DNA from: Parastagonospora avenae f. sp. tritici 18332-5 | Taxonomy: Eukaryota > Ascomycota > Dothideomycetes > Pleosporales > Phaeosphaeriaceae | NCBI GenBank assembly: GCA_022559985.1 | Contig: JAFJTR010000006.1 | Coordinates: 434,001-498,000 of the forward strand | Direction of reading: 5' to 3' | Length of the DNA: 64,000 bases | Part shown: piece by piece, positions 1-10,909 of the stretch | Layout of the letters: the number at the start of each line of letters is the position of its first letter | How positions within the stretch are numbered: the first letter of the stretch is position 1 | Translations under genes and position numbers: made by a program | Notes under the pieces: model-generated | Databases searched by the model: none | Told to the model about the DNA's origin: nothing | What the model saw: only the letters and a program-made list of their open reading frames with translations

Positions 1-122
1 CGAGGCCAGTAATTTAACAGACAGGCAGGAAACCCATATATCCCAAAAGGCTATCACTCTACCAGAATTTCTGGCGAATCGTTAGTTTTGTGCTGGACAG
101 TAATCGAATCATACCGCTCGCG

Positions 123-1415
123 ATGGCAGACATGGCACCACAAGAATGGCCGAATCAGCGACTGAAGATCCTTATCCCTAGCTGGACGCTCATGATTATC
201 AGCACTATTTTCGTTATCTGGAGAGTTGTGTATGGTCTTATGAAGTCGCGCAGATTCATGTTGTCCGACTACCTGTTGATCATTGCCACTGTAAGTGATC
301 TTCCCCTCAGATGCGCGCCAGGGTCTGACAGCAACAGGCGCTCAACATTACAGCCACATGTACGAACCATATCGTGGTCGATTCTGGTCTTGGACGACAC
401 ACCCTAGATCCTACAGTACTTCCAAATATTGCAAGATATTCGTATTACCTTTGGATCTCACAAGTGATCAACATCATTGCAGTCGCAGTACTCAAGTGGT
501 CAATCTGCGCATGGCTCTTGGTGCTCAACTTCTCCATGGTTTACCAAATCATCGTTTGGCTTTCAATCCTTATGGTGACTGCCCTGGGATTCCTCGCGCC
601 GGTCTTAACCTTGTTTGGTTGCAGTCCGCTCGAGGCCAACTGGAATTTTGCCTACAAACCGCGCAAGTGCTGGGCTCGAGGCACGCTGGAGCTCTCGTAC
701 ACGCAAGGCATCTCCAATATCATCACTGATGTTGTTTACATGGCCGCACCACTCATATATCTGTCAAGGGTGCAACTATCGAGGAAGACACAGTTGGGCA
801 TCCGCATTGTCTTTCTCCTCTCCATACCGTAAGTATACCCAGCAGAGCCACATGGTGTTGAGCAATCACCTTTCGAGACCGTAAAGGCTGACGTTATGTG
901 CTCACAGGGCGACTGTGTGTTCCATCTTCAAGACCGTGGAGCTCAAAGCCATCACCGACACTAAGGATCCAACGTGGGATGCGGTGAATTTAGGCATTTG
1001 GTCCTCAGCCGAGTGCTCAACCGGCATACTTATCGCTGCTCTACCTCCCCTACGCAAGGCCTTCGATAATCTGTTCAAACGCATCGTTCCTTCTACACTA
1101 CAGAACTCGCAATCAAAGCCACAATACGGCTACGGCTATGGGCACTCCACTAGTGGCAACATACGAATGAGCACGTTCCAGAGTAGCAAGGCATATCACA
1201 GTCGCATTCCTGGGGAATCGATTTTGGATAATGATAGCGACAGTGATCGAGCTATCCTACAGGAGGAGGAGGGCAAATGTGCAGGTATCATGAAGACTAC
1301 CAAAGTCACGGTAGAAGAAAACGAAGCTAGTGGCTCACAGAGCTCCCAGTTGTCGCGCAAGCGGAGCCATGATTGGCCCGAGCTTCGTGCAGGCCCGGGT
1401 GGGCATGTAATCTAA
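123..1415 (+). CDS. Rhodopsin-domain integral membrane protein (fungal Pth11/SAT4-like family)
   Basis: Three exons (123-290, 338-828, 908-1415) give 388 residues. Both introns have GT-AG ends and keep frame. An open frame extends upstream to 90 but without an ATG; the first ATG is at 123, with a second at 132. The sequence shows a run of hydrophobic segments from about residue 17 onward, including the stretch around 'WTLMIISTIFVIWRVVYGLM', the 'SDYLLIIAT' motif near residue 50 and a conserved 'TAxPLIYLSRVQL'-like segment. These match the seven-helix fungal rhodopsin-domain family of plasma-membrane proteins. The tail after about residue 280 is polar and Ser-rich, as is usual. Members are often candidate receptors, but ligand and function here are unknown. 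No neighbouring gene suggests a role. Confidence 0.85.
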
Positions 1416-1977
1416 CGAAGGACAAATGTATCGACTCCGATCGAGAAGCGGCGTGAACACTAATATCAGCGACACGGCACACTTTTAAAAGATACCCCCG
1501 GTGCGACTTGCAGGATGGAAGCACACGAATGAATTTTCCTGGCCAATCTTAGTCTTTTGCTCTGATGTTCTGGGTTTCGAACGTTCCCTACAACGATGTG
1601 GATTTCTTCTAATGAACATAGGCCCGCATGGAAATTGATGTAAACAAAAGCTAACACAGGTGGATATTCAAAGCAGCAAATTTGCCTAGAAGCATAGATC
1701 GTGTACTGCAAAAAGGCCTCTAGTAGAAAATAGCTATAGCCGCTTCTCTATAAGGCTGCAAGTGACCTAATGTATACCCTGACCGTGATAAGGAGGAGGC
1801 AATTACGCCCACGACTATTGCACTGCAGCGCAAGATGACGATCCATTCGCTACTAAGTGTCGGAGAAGAGCTCATAGTCTTCTAGTATGTGAATCGCTGG
1901 CGCAACAATCGACTTGTTTCGCTTTCAACAGCGAGAATTTCGCCCTCACGGTCATCTCTCGGATGCATAGCGCAGAC
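1416..1977. other. Intergenic, nothing recognised
   Basis: This stretch between the rhodopsin-domain gene and the F-box relic holds only short unsupported frames. It may include the 3' untranslated region of the upstream gene and lost 3' parts of the relic. Confidence 0.5.
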
Positions 1978-3525
1978 CTACGTGCGAGTAAGATTTCGGA
2001 AGACATGTGCTGTCGACTGCCTACTGCAATGCCTCCCATCCGATAAGATAACCCCCGCGTTGATGACATTAAGCTCGACTCTCGGGAGAGGTGCGGATCC
2101 TGCTGGCTTTGCGTTTGCTATCGGTTGGAAAATACTTGCGGCTAAAGCACTGCCTAGTGCGCAGTCAAGAAGAGTGCGTTGAACGCGGGACTGGCGGTAC
2201 TTCACCTCCCGATGAACGACGTCGAAGGCTGGTTCGGCACAGAGGAGTTCGTTGCCAATATTGACTGAGCAGTCGAGATCAAGGCGCAAAGTTCGAAGGC
2301 GGGGATGGGAACCGAGTGCGGTGTAAATAGTGATCTCGTTGGAATCGCCCTCTGTTCGAGATATGGTAGTCTCCAGATATTCGAGGTATGGGCATTGCTC
2401 CCTCAATGTGATTATCGGATCGGCTGAGCATAAGAGTTTGGGAAGCGAAAGCGACCGCAAAGCTGTGACATGCTTCTTCAATAAAGCGCGAACCATTGGC
2501 TCTGAGACAGCGCCTAGGATAGCAAGACTTTTCAACGGCGGAAGCGAGTCGAGGAACCGTATAACACAAGATCCATCGCCTTCAGGATTTTGAACTTCGA
2601 GACAAGACAACGATGGGAAGCGCGCAAAGTCAGCTGCGCACTCCAATACGGCAGCGTCTGTGAGGCCGGTTATCTCGAGCACGTGTAAAGTGTCGAAATT
2701 TGTGCACTTTGCCCACTCTTAAAGATGTGGCTGTCTGCCTCGCAGTTTAAGACTAGTCAGCTTAGCTTTGGCATTAGGAGGCCTAATCGCCTGGTGTAGA
2801 TCATGGTCAAGCTTCAGTCCTGGAAAGGCCTTGATTCTCTGGTGTATAACTGCAACTTCTTAAGTCCTGGGCATGCTCGCGCCACAATCTCGTAGATTGC
2901 TTCGGGCGTAAAGTTTGGGGATTGGACATGGAGTTGCCAGTAAAGAGCGTGAGAGCGTACAGGGTCCGGGTAGTGATGTGTGCGAGGTCGTTCTTGTTTC
3001 ACCCCGAAGGCTTAGTAAGGTCTAGCAATAGACTTTGATTGAGGCTGCGTAAGCGGAAGCCCTTCAAGTGAATGCGACAAGCTGATAGGGTGTCTTCGCA
3101 AGCACCTCCAGTAAGCAAGCTGGCAAGTAATCATCGCAGTCAAAATACAGATGCCGAAGTCCAGGCATGTTCTCGATGAGTCGCGCCACCGGCGTCCATG
3201 ACATCTCGGAATCGAAAGATACAGAAGGACTGCCGTCGGCGTGCCATCCCCTGTCAATATCGTCAGAGATCCGTACAATCCGAATATGTCTGAAACTATA
3301 GTTTCCCAGTAGAATAGACGACCATCGGTCAACCTCACTTGCCAATTGTTTCGGGCCCTCAACTGATATATTCACGGTGCGAAAGAGAACAGCAGCTGCG
3401 GCACGACGACATTGTTGGTTGACTAGTGAGAAGCTCGCCACGCTGGGTGTATGCGAAACGTCCAGTATGTCGCTGATGGCCATGAGATTTTCTATTGGTA
3501 GAACGTCGAGCCGGATGAGCGCCAT
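1978..3525 (-). pseudogene. Decayed F-box/leucine-rich-repeat protein gene
   Basis: A clean ATG at 3525 opens a frame with an F-box-like start ('LDVLPIENLMAISDIL', residues 6-21) and the 'GLRHLYFDCDDYLPACLLEV' repeat-type sequence. It then stops at 3064. Homologous LRR-like coding resumes in other frames: 'LKGFRLRSLNQSLLL' just below 3064, 'FTPEAIYEIVARACPGLKKL' near 2850, and 'LTSLKLRGRQPHL' followed by an in-frame TAA near 2720. A long run ('EWAKCTNFDTLHVLEITGL' onward) then continues to 1978. At least three frame changes and one stop are needed to link these pieces and no consensus intron explains them, so this is a relic. F-box/LRR proteins are adaptors of SCF ubiquitin ligases; fungi carry many variable copies. 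The 3' end of the original gene is not certain. Confidence 0.75.
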
Positions 3526-4145
3526 GACTGGCTGTGGGTACAGAGGCTGTGAGGCGGAGGATAGCGAGGAAATTCTCTGGCGCTCTTGTTGTATCCGTAG
3601 CTAGAAGAGGTGTGAAGGATCAGACGTAGCGAAGAGTATTGTGTCAGGCAAGTGGCGTCGACGCTGCTATTCAATTGGTGGCGTTCTTCCTTGGCTTATT
3701 TTCGCCATGTCCATATTTCCCATATTTCAAGCTCAGTCAGTCTATCATGTAATTTCTCGTATCCTTCCTCCTTCTGAGAATAGTTGGAACCTGTCACACA
3801 GTCTGTGAAAGCTTTGTAGAAATCGCCTCTAGAATCGAGTGTACCTGAGAAGAGTCGCACCAGGCGCGGGCAAAATTCCTGTCCGCCTTCACCCGACGAG
3901 AAGATGTTATGGTAGCCAGGATGTCTTTAAACGCTTTCGCAGAACTGAATATAAATATATTAGAGTAGTGTATATCTTTGGGCTCTCTTATAAACTTATA
4001 GGTGCGCTCCTGAAAAGTATTAGATCGCTTCGCGCATATGTATAGCGGACACAAATTCTGCCGCTGCGTGGTGGTAGTGTTGTGCAAGTGACGTCATCTG
4101 CATCTCGACAGTTAGAGCATCACGACAACTTACATCGCTTCTTCT
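3526..4145. other. Intergenic, partly AT-rich
   Basis: No gene recognised. The part near 3940-4030 is AT-rich (several TATA-type runs). The segment directly before 4146 probably carries the promoter of the kinase-like gene. Confidence 0.5.
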
Positions 4146-5234
4146 ATGCTCAACCTAGCACACAGATACGCAACTCAAACCATGATGAAGCTCGATCCAG
4201 CAGTCGTTAAGCTGCTCGGGCTCGACACGGCGGCAACGACGGTTACTTCCGCAGGTGGGGGAGGCTGCAGCTCAGCATCGACGTCGAAGATCGTTTCGAA
4301 GCTCCAAGATGGAACGGAAAAGGCCTTCTTCATGAAGACAGGCAGCGGGAAGGATGCAAAGGTGATGTTCAAAGGCAGGTTGACGCGTATCCCTGATAGC
4401 AAAATAACGCGCTAACGCGTAAAAGGCGAAGACGTGTCGCTACGCGCCATCCACAACGTCGTACCATCGCTATGTCCTCCATCGTTCGGCCACGGCGAGT
4501 TCGAGTCGGAGCCGGGAACGAGCTTTCTCGTGACTGACTTGCTTCACCTCGCCCCTCGATCAAGCTCAAAATCGTCCAAATCACTGTCGCTAGTACAGAA
4601 GCTCGCGAAACTGCACGCCACACCTGCACCCGCACCAGAAGGCTACGACAAGCCAATGTTTGGCTTTCCCGTGACCACGTGCTGTGGAGACACCGCGCAG
4701 GACAACAGCTACAAAGCGAGCTGGGCCGACTTCTATGCGGAGAACAGGTTGCGATTTATCCTCAAAAGAGCAGAGAAAGCAAATGGCAGCGACAAGGAGT
4801 TTCATGCTCTGGTCGAGACCACCGCTTCGAAAGTAGTTCCACGCTTACTCGGCGACGATCACTTGAATAACGGTAAAGGCGTCACTCCCGTCGTCGTCCA
4901 CGGTGATCTGTGGAGTGGCAATGTCAGTGTCGGTGTTCTTAGCAGCCAGAAGGGTGAGCCCGAAGACGTCGTCTATGATTCATCCGCATGCTACGCGCAC
5001 AACGAGTTTGAACTCGGCATCATGAAGATGTTCGCAGGTTTTGGTGGAGGGTTTTTGAAGGAGTATCACGAGCTATGTCCGAAGACTGAGCCAGTAGACG
5101 AGTATGAAGACCGCGTGAAGCTGTATGAGCTCTACCACCATTTGAACCACTATGCGCTCTTCGGTGGCAGCTACAAGAGTGGAGCGACGAGCATCATGCA
5201 AGCATTGGCAAGGAAGTATGGCGATAATGTTTGA
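4146..5234 (+). CDS. Fructosamine/ketosamine-3-kinase-like phosphotransferase
   Basis: Two exons (4146-4374 and 4426-5234) encode 345 residues. The intron starts with GC rather than GT (GC-AG type); a CTAAC branch site lies about 10 nt before the AG. Joining there restores 'MFKGEDVSLRAIH', which fits the family. The kinase-fold signature 'HGDLWSGN' (catalytic loop) is followed by 'VVYDSSACYAHNEFELG', equivalent to the metal-binding Asp and the conserved His/Glu segment of this family. A Gly/Ser-rich nucleotide loop sits near residue 40 ('AGGGGCSSAST'). Family members phosphorylate protein-bound or free ketosamines and so help remove glycation; the actual substrate is inferred only. Alternative start ATGs are at 4182 and 4185; without them the first 12 residues look like a short leader. 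Confidence 0.85.
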
Positions 5235-5304
5235 AAATGAATATGAAATGGTGGCAAAGTTAAATATAAACAACGTTTTAGGTCTCCGAACCGCTTCTCA
5301 AAGC

Positions 5305-6858
5305 TTACTCCTTGTCGCAATCGCAGTCGTCACCGTAACCTGAGCCGGAACCCTCTTCTCCTTCAGGAGTTTCGGAGCCGTCAGATCCCTCAGAGCCACC
5401 TGAACCACCCTCAGCGCCTCCACCAACGGATCCTCCAGCGCCGCCCTCAGCTCCTCCACCGACAGAGCCACCAGCACCGCCTCCCACAGAGCCACCAGCT
5501 CCACCGCCGACTTGGCCACCAGCTCCACCACCGACTTGGCCACCAGCTCCACCACCGACAGAGCCTCCAACTCCGCCGCCGACTTGACCACCAGCTCCAC
5601 CACCGACAGAGCCTCCAACTCCGCCGCCGACTTGACCACCAGCTCCACCACCGACTTGGCCACCAGCACCGCCTCCCACAGAGCCACCAGCTCCACCGCC
5701 GACTTGGCCACCAGCTCCACCACCGACAGAGCCTCCAACTCCGCCGCCGACTTGACCACCAGCTCCACCACCGACTTGGCCACCAGCTCCACCGCCGACT
5801 TGGCCACCAGCTCCACCACCGACAGAGCCTCCAACTCCGCCGCCGACAGAGCCACCAGCTCCACCGCCGACAGAGCCACCAGCTCCACCGCCGACAGAGC
5901 CACCGATAGTACCGTTGGCACCGCCTCCGACCGAACCACCAGCACCGCCACCAGCTCCTCCACCAACGGAGCCACCAGCACCAGCACCAGCGCCGCCTCC
6001 TACGCTGCCACCAGCACCAGCACCACCGCTGAGACCGCCCCCGAGGTGGCCTCCAGCGCCGCCTTGGCCCTTGCCACCGAGGAGTCCCCCAAGCATGCCA
6101 CCGAGGCCTCCGCTGGCACCTCCGCTGGCACCTCCGCTGGCACCACCGTGAGCACCTCCGCCGAGAAGGCCGCCAAGACCTCCTCCGAGGCCACCACCAA
6201 GGCCACCAGACGCAGATCCGCCAGCGCCGCCTTGGCCCTTTCCACCAAGGAGTCCACCAAGCATGCCACCGAGGCCTCCGCTGGCACCTCCGCTAGCACC
6301 ACCGCTGGCACCACCGTGAGCACCTCCGCCGAGAAGACCACCGAGGCCTCCCCCCAGGCCTCCACTGGCACCACCACCAGCGCCGCCGTGGGCACCGCCC
6401 CCGAGGAGACCTCCGAGACCTCCTCCAAGGTTGCCACCAAGGCCACCAGATCCAGATCCACCGGCACCGCCACCGATGAGACCACCAAGGCCACCGGATC
6501 CGCCAGCACCACCACCGATGAGACCACCAAGGCCTCCTCCGAGACCACCAGATCCTGAACCAGATCCAGATCCAGATCCATAGCCGTCGCCAGAGCCACT
6601 GTCAGATCCTGAGTCGTCGCCAGAGTCGTCTCCAGAACCACCCTCACCGCTGGAGGGAGTCTCGCCACCAGAGGGGGCTGGGGCAGGAGTAGGCGACGGC
6701 ATCGAGAAACTGGGAAGGCTTTGGCTGGCATCAGGGGTCTTGGGGACATCTGGGGTGGTGGGGTATCCGTTGCCATAGCCCTGAGGGCGAGGGAGAGCGA
6801 GCGCGTTGGTAACGCCAGCGCAGGCAATGAGAGCCGCGTAAGTGAATGAGTACTTCAT
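5305..6858 (-). CDS. Secreted glycine-rich repeat protein (structural/cell-wall-like)
   Basis: A single uninterrupted frame of 517 residues starts at ATG 6858. Residues 1-20 form a signal peptide ('YAALIACAGVTNALA'), followed by a Pro/Ser/Thr stretch, an acidic Ser-Gly-Asp segment near 75-100, then about 390 residues dominated by Gly. The C-terminal 180 residues repeat an eight-residue unit of the type GGAGGxVG, with x = S or Q. The middle has a 56-residue block present twice. It ends in an acidic tail containing 'DDCDCDKE', with the only two cysteines. The composition suggests an extracellular structural or wall protein; no catalytic domain is visible. On the minus strand a TATATAG sits near 7080-7087, about 225 nt before the ATG. 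Because of the repeat, other frames are also open for long stretches; the signal peptide identifies the coding one. Confidence 0.8.
   Translation of the reverse strand: MKYSFTYAALIACAGVTNALALPRPQGYGNGYPTTPDVPKTPDASQSLPSFSMPSPTPAPAPSGGETPSSGEGGSGDDSGDDSGSDSGSGDGYGSGSGSGSGSGGLGGGLGGLIGGGAGGSGGLGGLIGGGAGGSGSGGLGGNLGGGLGGLLGGGAHGGAGGGASGGLGGGLGGLLGGGAHGGASGGASGGASGGLGGMLGGLLGGKGQGGAGGSASGGLGGGLGGGLGGLLGGGAHGGASGGASGGASGGLGGMLGGLLGGKGQGGAGGHLGGGLSGGAGAGGSVGGGAGAGAGGSVGGGAGGGAGGSVGGGANGTIGGSVGGGAGGSVGGGAGGSVGGGVGGSVGGGAGGQVGGGAGGQVGGGAGGQVGGGVGGSVGGGAGGQVGGGAGGSVGGGAGGQVGGGAGGQVGGGVGGSVGGGAGGQVGGGVGGSVGGGAGGQVGGGAGGQVGGGAGGSVGGGAGGSVGGGAEGGAGGSVGGGAEGGSGGSEGSDGSETPEGEEGSGSGYGDDCDCDKE
5450..5990 (-). 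repeat. 24-bp tandem coding repeat (minisatellite)
   Basis: The plus strand repeats units like ccaccagctccaccgccgac with 24-bp spacing. Units differ by small substitutions that alternate Ser/Gln and Ala/Val in the protein. It encodes the GGAGGxVG array of the glycine-rich protein. Confidence 0.85.
6061..6350 (-). repeat. 168-bp internal duplication in the glycine-rich gene
   Basis: The segment beginning gccttggccc at 6061 recurs at 6229 with nearly the same following sequence (gagtcc-ccaagcatgccaccgagg and onward). The offset of 168 bp equals 56 codons, so frame is kept. Confidence 0.75.
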
Positions 6859-7558
6859 GTTGACGAGTTGTAGGGAGTGTTTGTTGTTTGTTGCTTCGAT
6901 ATGATCGGATAGTTAAAAAAGGTAAGATGTCAAAGTGCACAGCACAACGAGTGACAAGGAAGTATAGTGTTTGAAAGATCAAAAAGAAGCGAGAGTTGCG
7001 CGAAGAGCGAGAGTGATAATGAGATGCTTGAACCGAAGTAGGAATTGCGGTGTCGTGTTCAACCATGCAAACGTCGCATCCTATATACTTTGTCCTTACC
7101 CTCTCGACGATCACAGAGGAAGCTGTCAAGGTACACTAACTTTCCACTACCCTGTACCCCATGCACTCGAGGGTTTCGAAACAATGCGGCCAGTGTTCAA
7201 CTTTGATGAAGGTACACGCGCCAAGCGCACATGCGCAATGCGGCAAACACCACATTGCGGTTCTAGCCTGCGCGCGATCAGCAGTGAGGTGGAGTTCGCC
7301 GCTGATGTGCCTCAGGGGTTGCCCCAGAGTGATCGTCAAAGGGGCGCAATGGTGGGCCGTGCGTCGGTTAGACTAGGCCATGGTGGGTTTCACGATACAA
7401 CAAGTGCTCGTGGTCGAAACACGGCGACTGATGGGCCTCTATCGAAAATAAAACAGAGTTTATTGGCAAGCAGGGTCACGGGAGGTGATGGGATACAGAT
7501 GGCGTGATCTTTTAGGTAGGAATTGATGGGTTCGTTGCTCTGCAGCTGCATCTTGCAG
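6859..7558. other. Intergenic; upstream region of the glycine-rich gene
   Basis: No gene recognised. Probably holds the minus-strand promoter of the secreted protein gene and the 3' flank of the monooxygenase gene. Confidence 0.5.
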
Positions 7559-8963
7559 TTAGAGGGAACTGAGGGATTTGGTTGCAGCGGAGACTTCCTG
7601 CATAGCGTCATACCCATACAACCAGCCTTGCACTTCAGGACAAGTAGACCGACTTGGGAACGGGGCCTCGACTTCTCCGCTCTGCAACATGCTCAACATC
7701 AACTCATCCCTAGCTTCCTGCTCCGGCCCATCACGCAAGTGGAAGTCTTTCCTCTGCTTGAACGTCTCACTCGCAATGCTCTCACTGCGCGCTTTCCTTA
7801 GATCCTCGAATATTCTCAAGGTCCGTGGCAGCTGCGATCTATTCCTGAAGCCATGGTCAGGGGACAGCACGAGTCCGAGCACCGCACCATCTTCGATGCT
7901 AGAGTTTGCACCCTGCGCGAGGTACGGAAGCATCGGATGGCACGAGTCACCGATAAGAACGAGGTTAGACTGCGCGTTGATCCATGAGTCTAGAGGGGAT
8001 CGGTGCATCAGTTTCCATTTGTCGACGCTCGAGACGCAGGAGAGAAGTTGAGTCAGGCTGTGTCGTTGTGTCAGCATGGTGTGTGTCATGGATGTGAAGG
8101 AACACTATCGTACGCTGGGTCCCAGGCCGAGAATAATTTGCGCATTTCGCCGATGTTGCCTTCGGTGCGGGAAACTCCTTCGTCCAAGTTGTCGGGCGTG
8201 ACGAGCGCGACATTGTACACTGTCCCGCCTCGCAGACTAAATGCTACAGCATGGGAATCTGGTCCTGCCCAGTATCGGCATGACTGCTGTTGTACCATTT
8301 CACGTAGCTTTGGGTCTTGAATCTGCTCAATGTTCAAGACGATACGGTAGGCTAAATCGCCCGTGGGTTGTAGTGGATCGTGGTTTCCAAGGAGTGTAGA
8401 TCGGCACATTGACCACAGTCCATCGGCACCGAGTACTAGATCTGCGATATATCCCTGCCCGGCAGCTGTAGTCACGGTTGCTTCGTCGCCGGGGTGTGCA
8501 CCGCAGTCTATCCTGATGACTCTCGCATTGAGCACCAGATTGACGCCCAGCTCCTGAGCACGCTTGGCTAGAGCTTGCTGCAAGTCCACGCGGTGGCAGT
8601 CGGAAAAAGGCGCGCCATACTTCCGTCTCATGTTCTGACTAAAATTGTCTTCATGCGCGAGGATTTTGCCTTTGTAGTTGAGCACTGTCATAGCAATGAC
8701 TTCACAGACTTTGTCCTTGATGGTGTCGTAGACGCCCCATCGTTGCAGAAGTCTGGTGGAGTTGGGCGTGAGTTGGAGGCCAGCACCGACCTGATATTGT
8801 TAAGATGCGAATCGCGTTCGAATATAGTGTTGGGTAGTACCTTTGCGAGTTCTTTCGTGCTTTCCAGAACCGTGACAGAGTGGCCGGAGAGGGCACATTG
8901 GATTGCGGCCGAGAGCCCTGATAACCCGGCTCCAACAATGACAATATCAAGTTCATTGGCCAT
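7559..8963 (-). CDS. FAD-dependent aromatic monooxygenase (salicylate-hydroxylase-like)
   Basis: Three exons (8963-8841, 8790-8114, 8057-7559), joined by GT-AG introns of 50 and 56 nt, give 432 residues with frame kept throughout. Residues 6-30 carry the FAD Rossmann motif 'IVIVGAGLSGLSAA'. The splice joins 'ELAK' to 'VGAGLQLTPNSTRLL', typical of group A flavin monooxygenases. The NADPH/FAD-contact 'GADGLWS' (DG motif) lies near residue 175. The second FAD motif 'IGDSCHPMLPYLAQG' (GD motif) is in the last exon. Family members hydroxylate small aromatic acids, decarboxylating in the case of salicylate; many act in secondary metabolism, so substrate is open. It is followed on the same strand by a GST gene at 9353, which suggests detoxification or a small biosynthetic group. 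Confidence 0.88.
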
Positions 8964-9352
8964 AGCGATTTCTCCCTGACAAATCAGGAACAGCTCTATT
9001 TGCGATCTTTTTCGCAGTTTGCGCGTGAATATGGTTGTCCAACAATCTAGACGCGTTGTGGGGGTACATGTCGTCCGTTATCGGCAGTTGTTGCCCAGGA
9101 CGCGTAGGTGTCAGCGAAGCGTCAGCACTGAATAAGACAGCTCATCCCAGCCTTTTGCGAAGTTTTTCCCATGGATATTTATTCCAACGTGCGGGAACAA
9201 GTTTTCGGAGTAGGAATGCGGTACTTGCATCGCGAATGCACCCCACCATCCCACTTGCGCTGCGGGATTACATCATTCTCACTCACACCAAATAACATTT
9301 AGTTTCGGAAATTACTGACTTGTATTGTCAAAATTTGCTTGCTGGGAAATCC
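8964..9352. other. Intergenic between monooxygenase and GST
   Basis: No gene recognised; likely contains the monooxygenase promoter and the 3' end of the GST transcript. Confidence 0.5.
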
Positions 9353-10062
9353 TCACAACTCATGGCCCGTCTTCTTGACTGCGCGCTGGTAACTGTCGGT
9401 CTTCTTGCACGCTTCCAACCACTTGTTGATGTTCGGCCACTCTTTACCCAGCGTACCCAATTCTCTCGCGAGGATGAAGGTCGCGGAGAATTCCATCATA
9501 ATGTCCGCGGCTGTGACATGATCTCCGCACAAAAACTGACCTGGAGAAAGCGAAAGCTCAGTCTCGAGCCACGACATGTCGTTCTGCACGTTAACAGCCA
9601 TGCGCTCCTCTGCTGCTTCGAGTGCACCTTCGGGCACATCTTTGACATTCCACCTTGTGTAAAGAATGGCCAGCGCGTGTAGAGCGAAGGTTGCTTCCGA
9701 CGCATGAACCCACTGACGGACTTTGACGCGCTGAGCCGGATCCGCGGGAAGCAATTTCCCTTCTTTATCGTATGTCTCGCACAGATAACTATAAAGGCTA
9801 AGTAAACGCGGCTATTGGTTCTGTCAAAAGTGTCAGAGACATACTCATTGATTGCACCACTCTCGCCGATCGTCAGCTTGCCATCTTTGATGGTCGGGAA
9901 CTTTCCAAGTGGATTTCCTGACGCAAGCTTGAAGTCTTCTGGTGCTTTCTGGTTCACGCGGTCGGAAAAGACAAGCTCGTAGTCCAGACCAAGCTCCTCG
10001 AGGAGCCAGGCAGTGCGGATGCAGCGCGAGGCCTGCAGGAAGTAGAGTGTGATCGGCGGCAT
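9353..10062 (-). CDS. Glutathione S-transferase
   Basis: Two exons (10062-9845, 9788-9353) with a 56-nt GT-AG intron give 217 residues. The N-terminal thioredoxin-like domain (about 1-80) begins 'ITLYFLQASRCIRTAWLLEEL' and carries 'GKFPTI' with the cis-proline and 'IGESGAI' with the Glu-Ser that contacts the glutathione gamma-glutamyl group. The splice yields '..INDYLCETYDKEGK..', in keeping with the family. The helical C-terminal domain follows, with 'DHVTAADIMMEF' (N-capping/hydrophobic staple type motif). It conjugates glutathione to electrophiles in the cytosol. It shares strand with the upstream monooxygenase and lies back-to-back with the double-GST gene at 10910, so the three may be co-regulated; that is inference. 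Confidence 0.9.
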
Positions 10063-10909
10063 GGTGAGTATCAGGATATCGAAAAGGGGTGTGCTTCTAT
10101 GGATGCAATTTCTGGTATGCAGATTTCAATGAGAACTAGTGCTTCAGAGTGGCCGGCGAAAGGTTGAGTTGAAGTTCTTCGACCTGATATGGACTACGAA
10201 GACAAAGCGTGGCGTCATAGCGGACGTGATTCCGGTGTAGAAGGGATTCGCCGATTCCAAAACCTCTCGGTAATAGGAACCAATCACAAGTCGTTACTCG
10301 CAAGGTTCTGGAAAATATTGGTAGCTGCCCGGGGCGGGGTCCGTACGTGCGAGACTGTTCTTGTCAAGTGTGCTTGATACCTGAGAACCATGGTACCCAA
10401 ACTAACCCGACCTCAGGAAATGAAAGATCCACGCAGTAGGTGCGCGGCGGCGTGTAGGATCAGCTTATCCGGGCGGGGTACGCATAGGGTTCAAACAAAA
10501 GCTAGGAAGATAGCTGCGCATCCCAAAGTTACCGCGTTGTAGGAGTCCTTAGAGTTGACTGTATCGAAGGAAGTGTGGATCGGCCCGTGCACTTGTTTTG
10601 ACATGACTGGCGGCATCTCTTAGGTCATCGCGACTGCTCCTCCGCAACCCACATCGATCTTGCATTTTAGATCGCTGTCAGTCTCTCTGCGTGTAACCTC
10701 TACATTGTTTTGACTCTTTCATGAAGTATAGTCTCCAAAGTGCAATGCAAACCCGGCTGACTCGCTACAATGACGCAGCCTCGGCTCAATATCACCCCGC
10801 TTGTCAAGGAGAGATTACGCCCGAGAAGACAGCATCTACATCGAACGTTCCATATCTTGTTGCAGACAAACCATCTTATGCATAATATCATTGACTGCAA
10901 CACCTAAAC
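10063..10909. other. Divergent promoter region between two GST genes
   Basis: About 850 nt between the start codons of the minus-strand GST and the plus-strand double GST. No gene recognised; any shared regulatory site would lie here. Confidence 0.5.

Noticed and set aside
5450..5990. Regular short repeats that could suggest a CRISPR array
   Set aside because: The repeats are contiguous with no unique spacers and lie inside a coding sequence of a eukaryote.
5512..6558. A 348-codon plus-strand frame rich in Thr, Ser and Ala opposite the glycine-rich gene
   Set aside because: It has no signal peptide or domain and exists because the 24-bp repeat lacks stops in several frames; the minus-strand frame has the start, signal peptide and distinct C-terminus.
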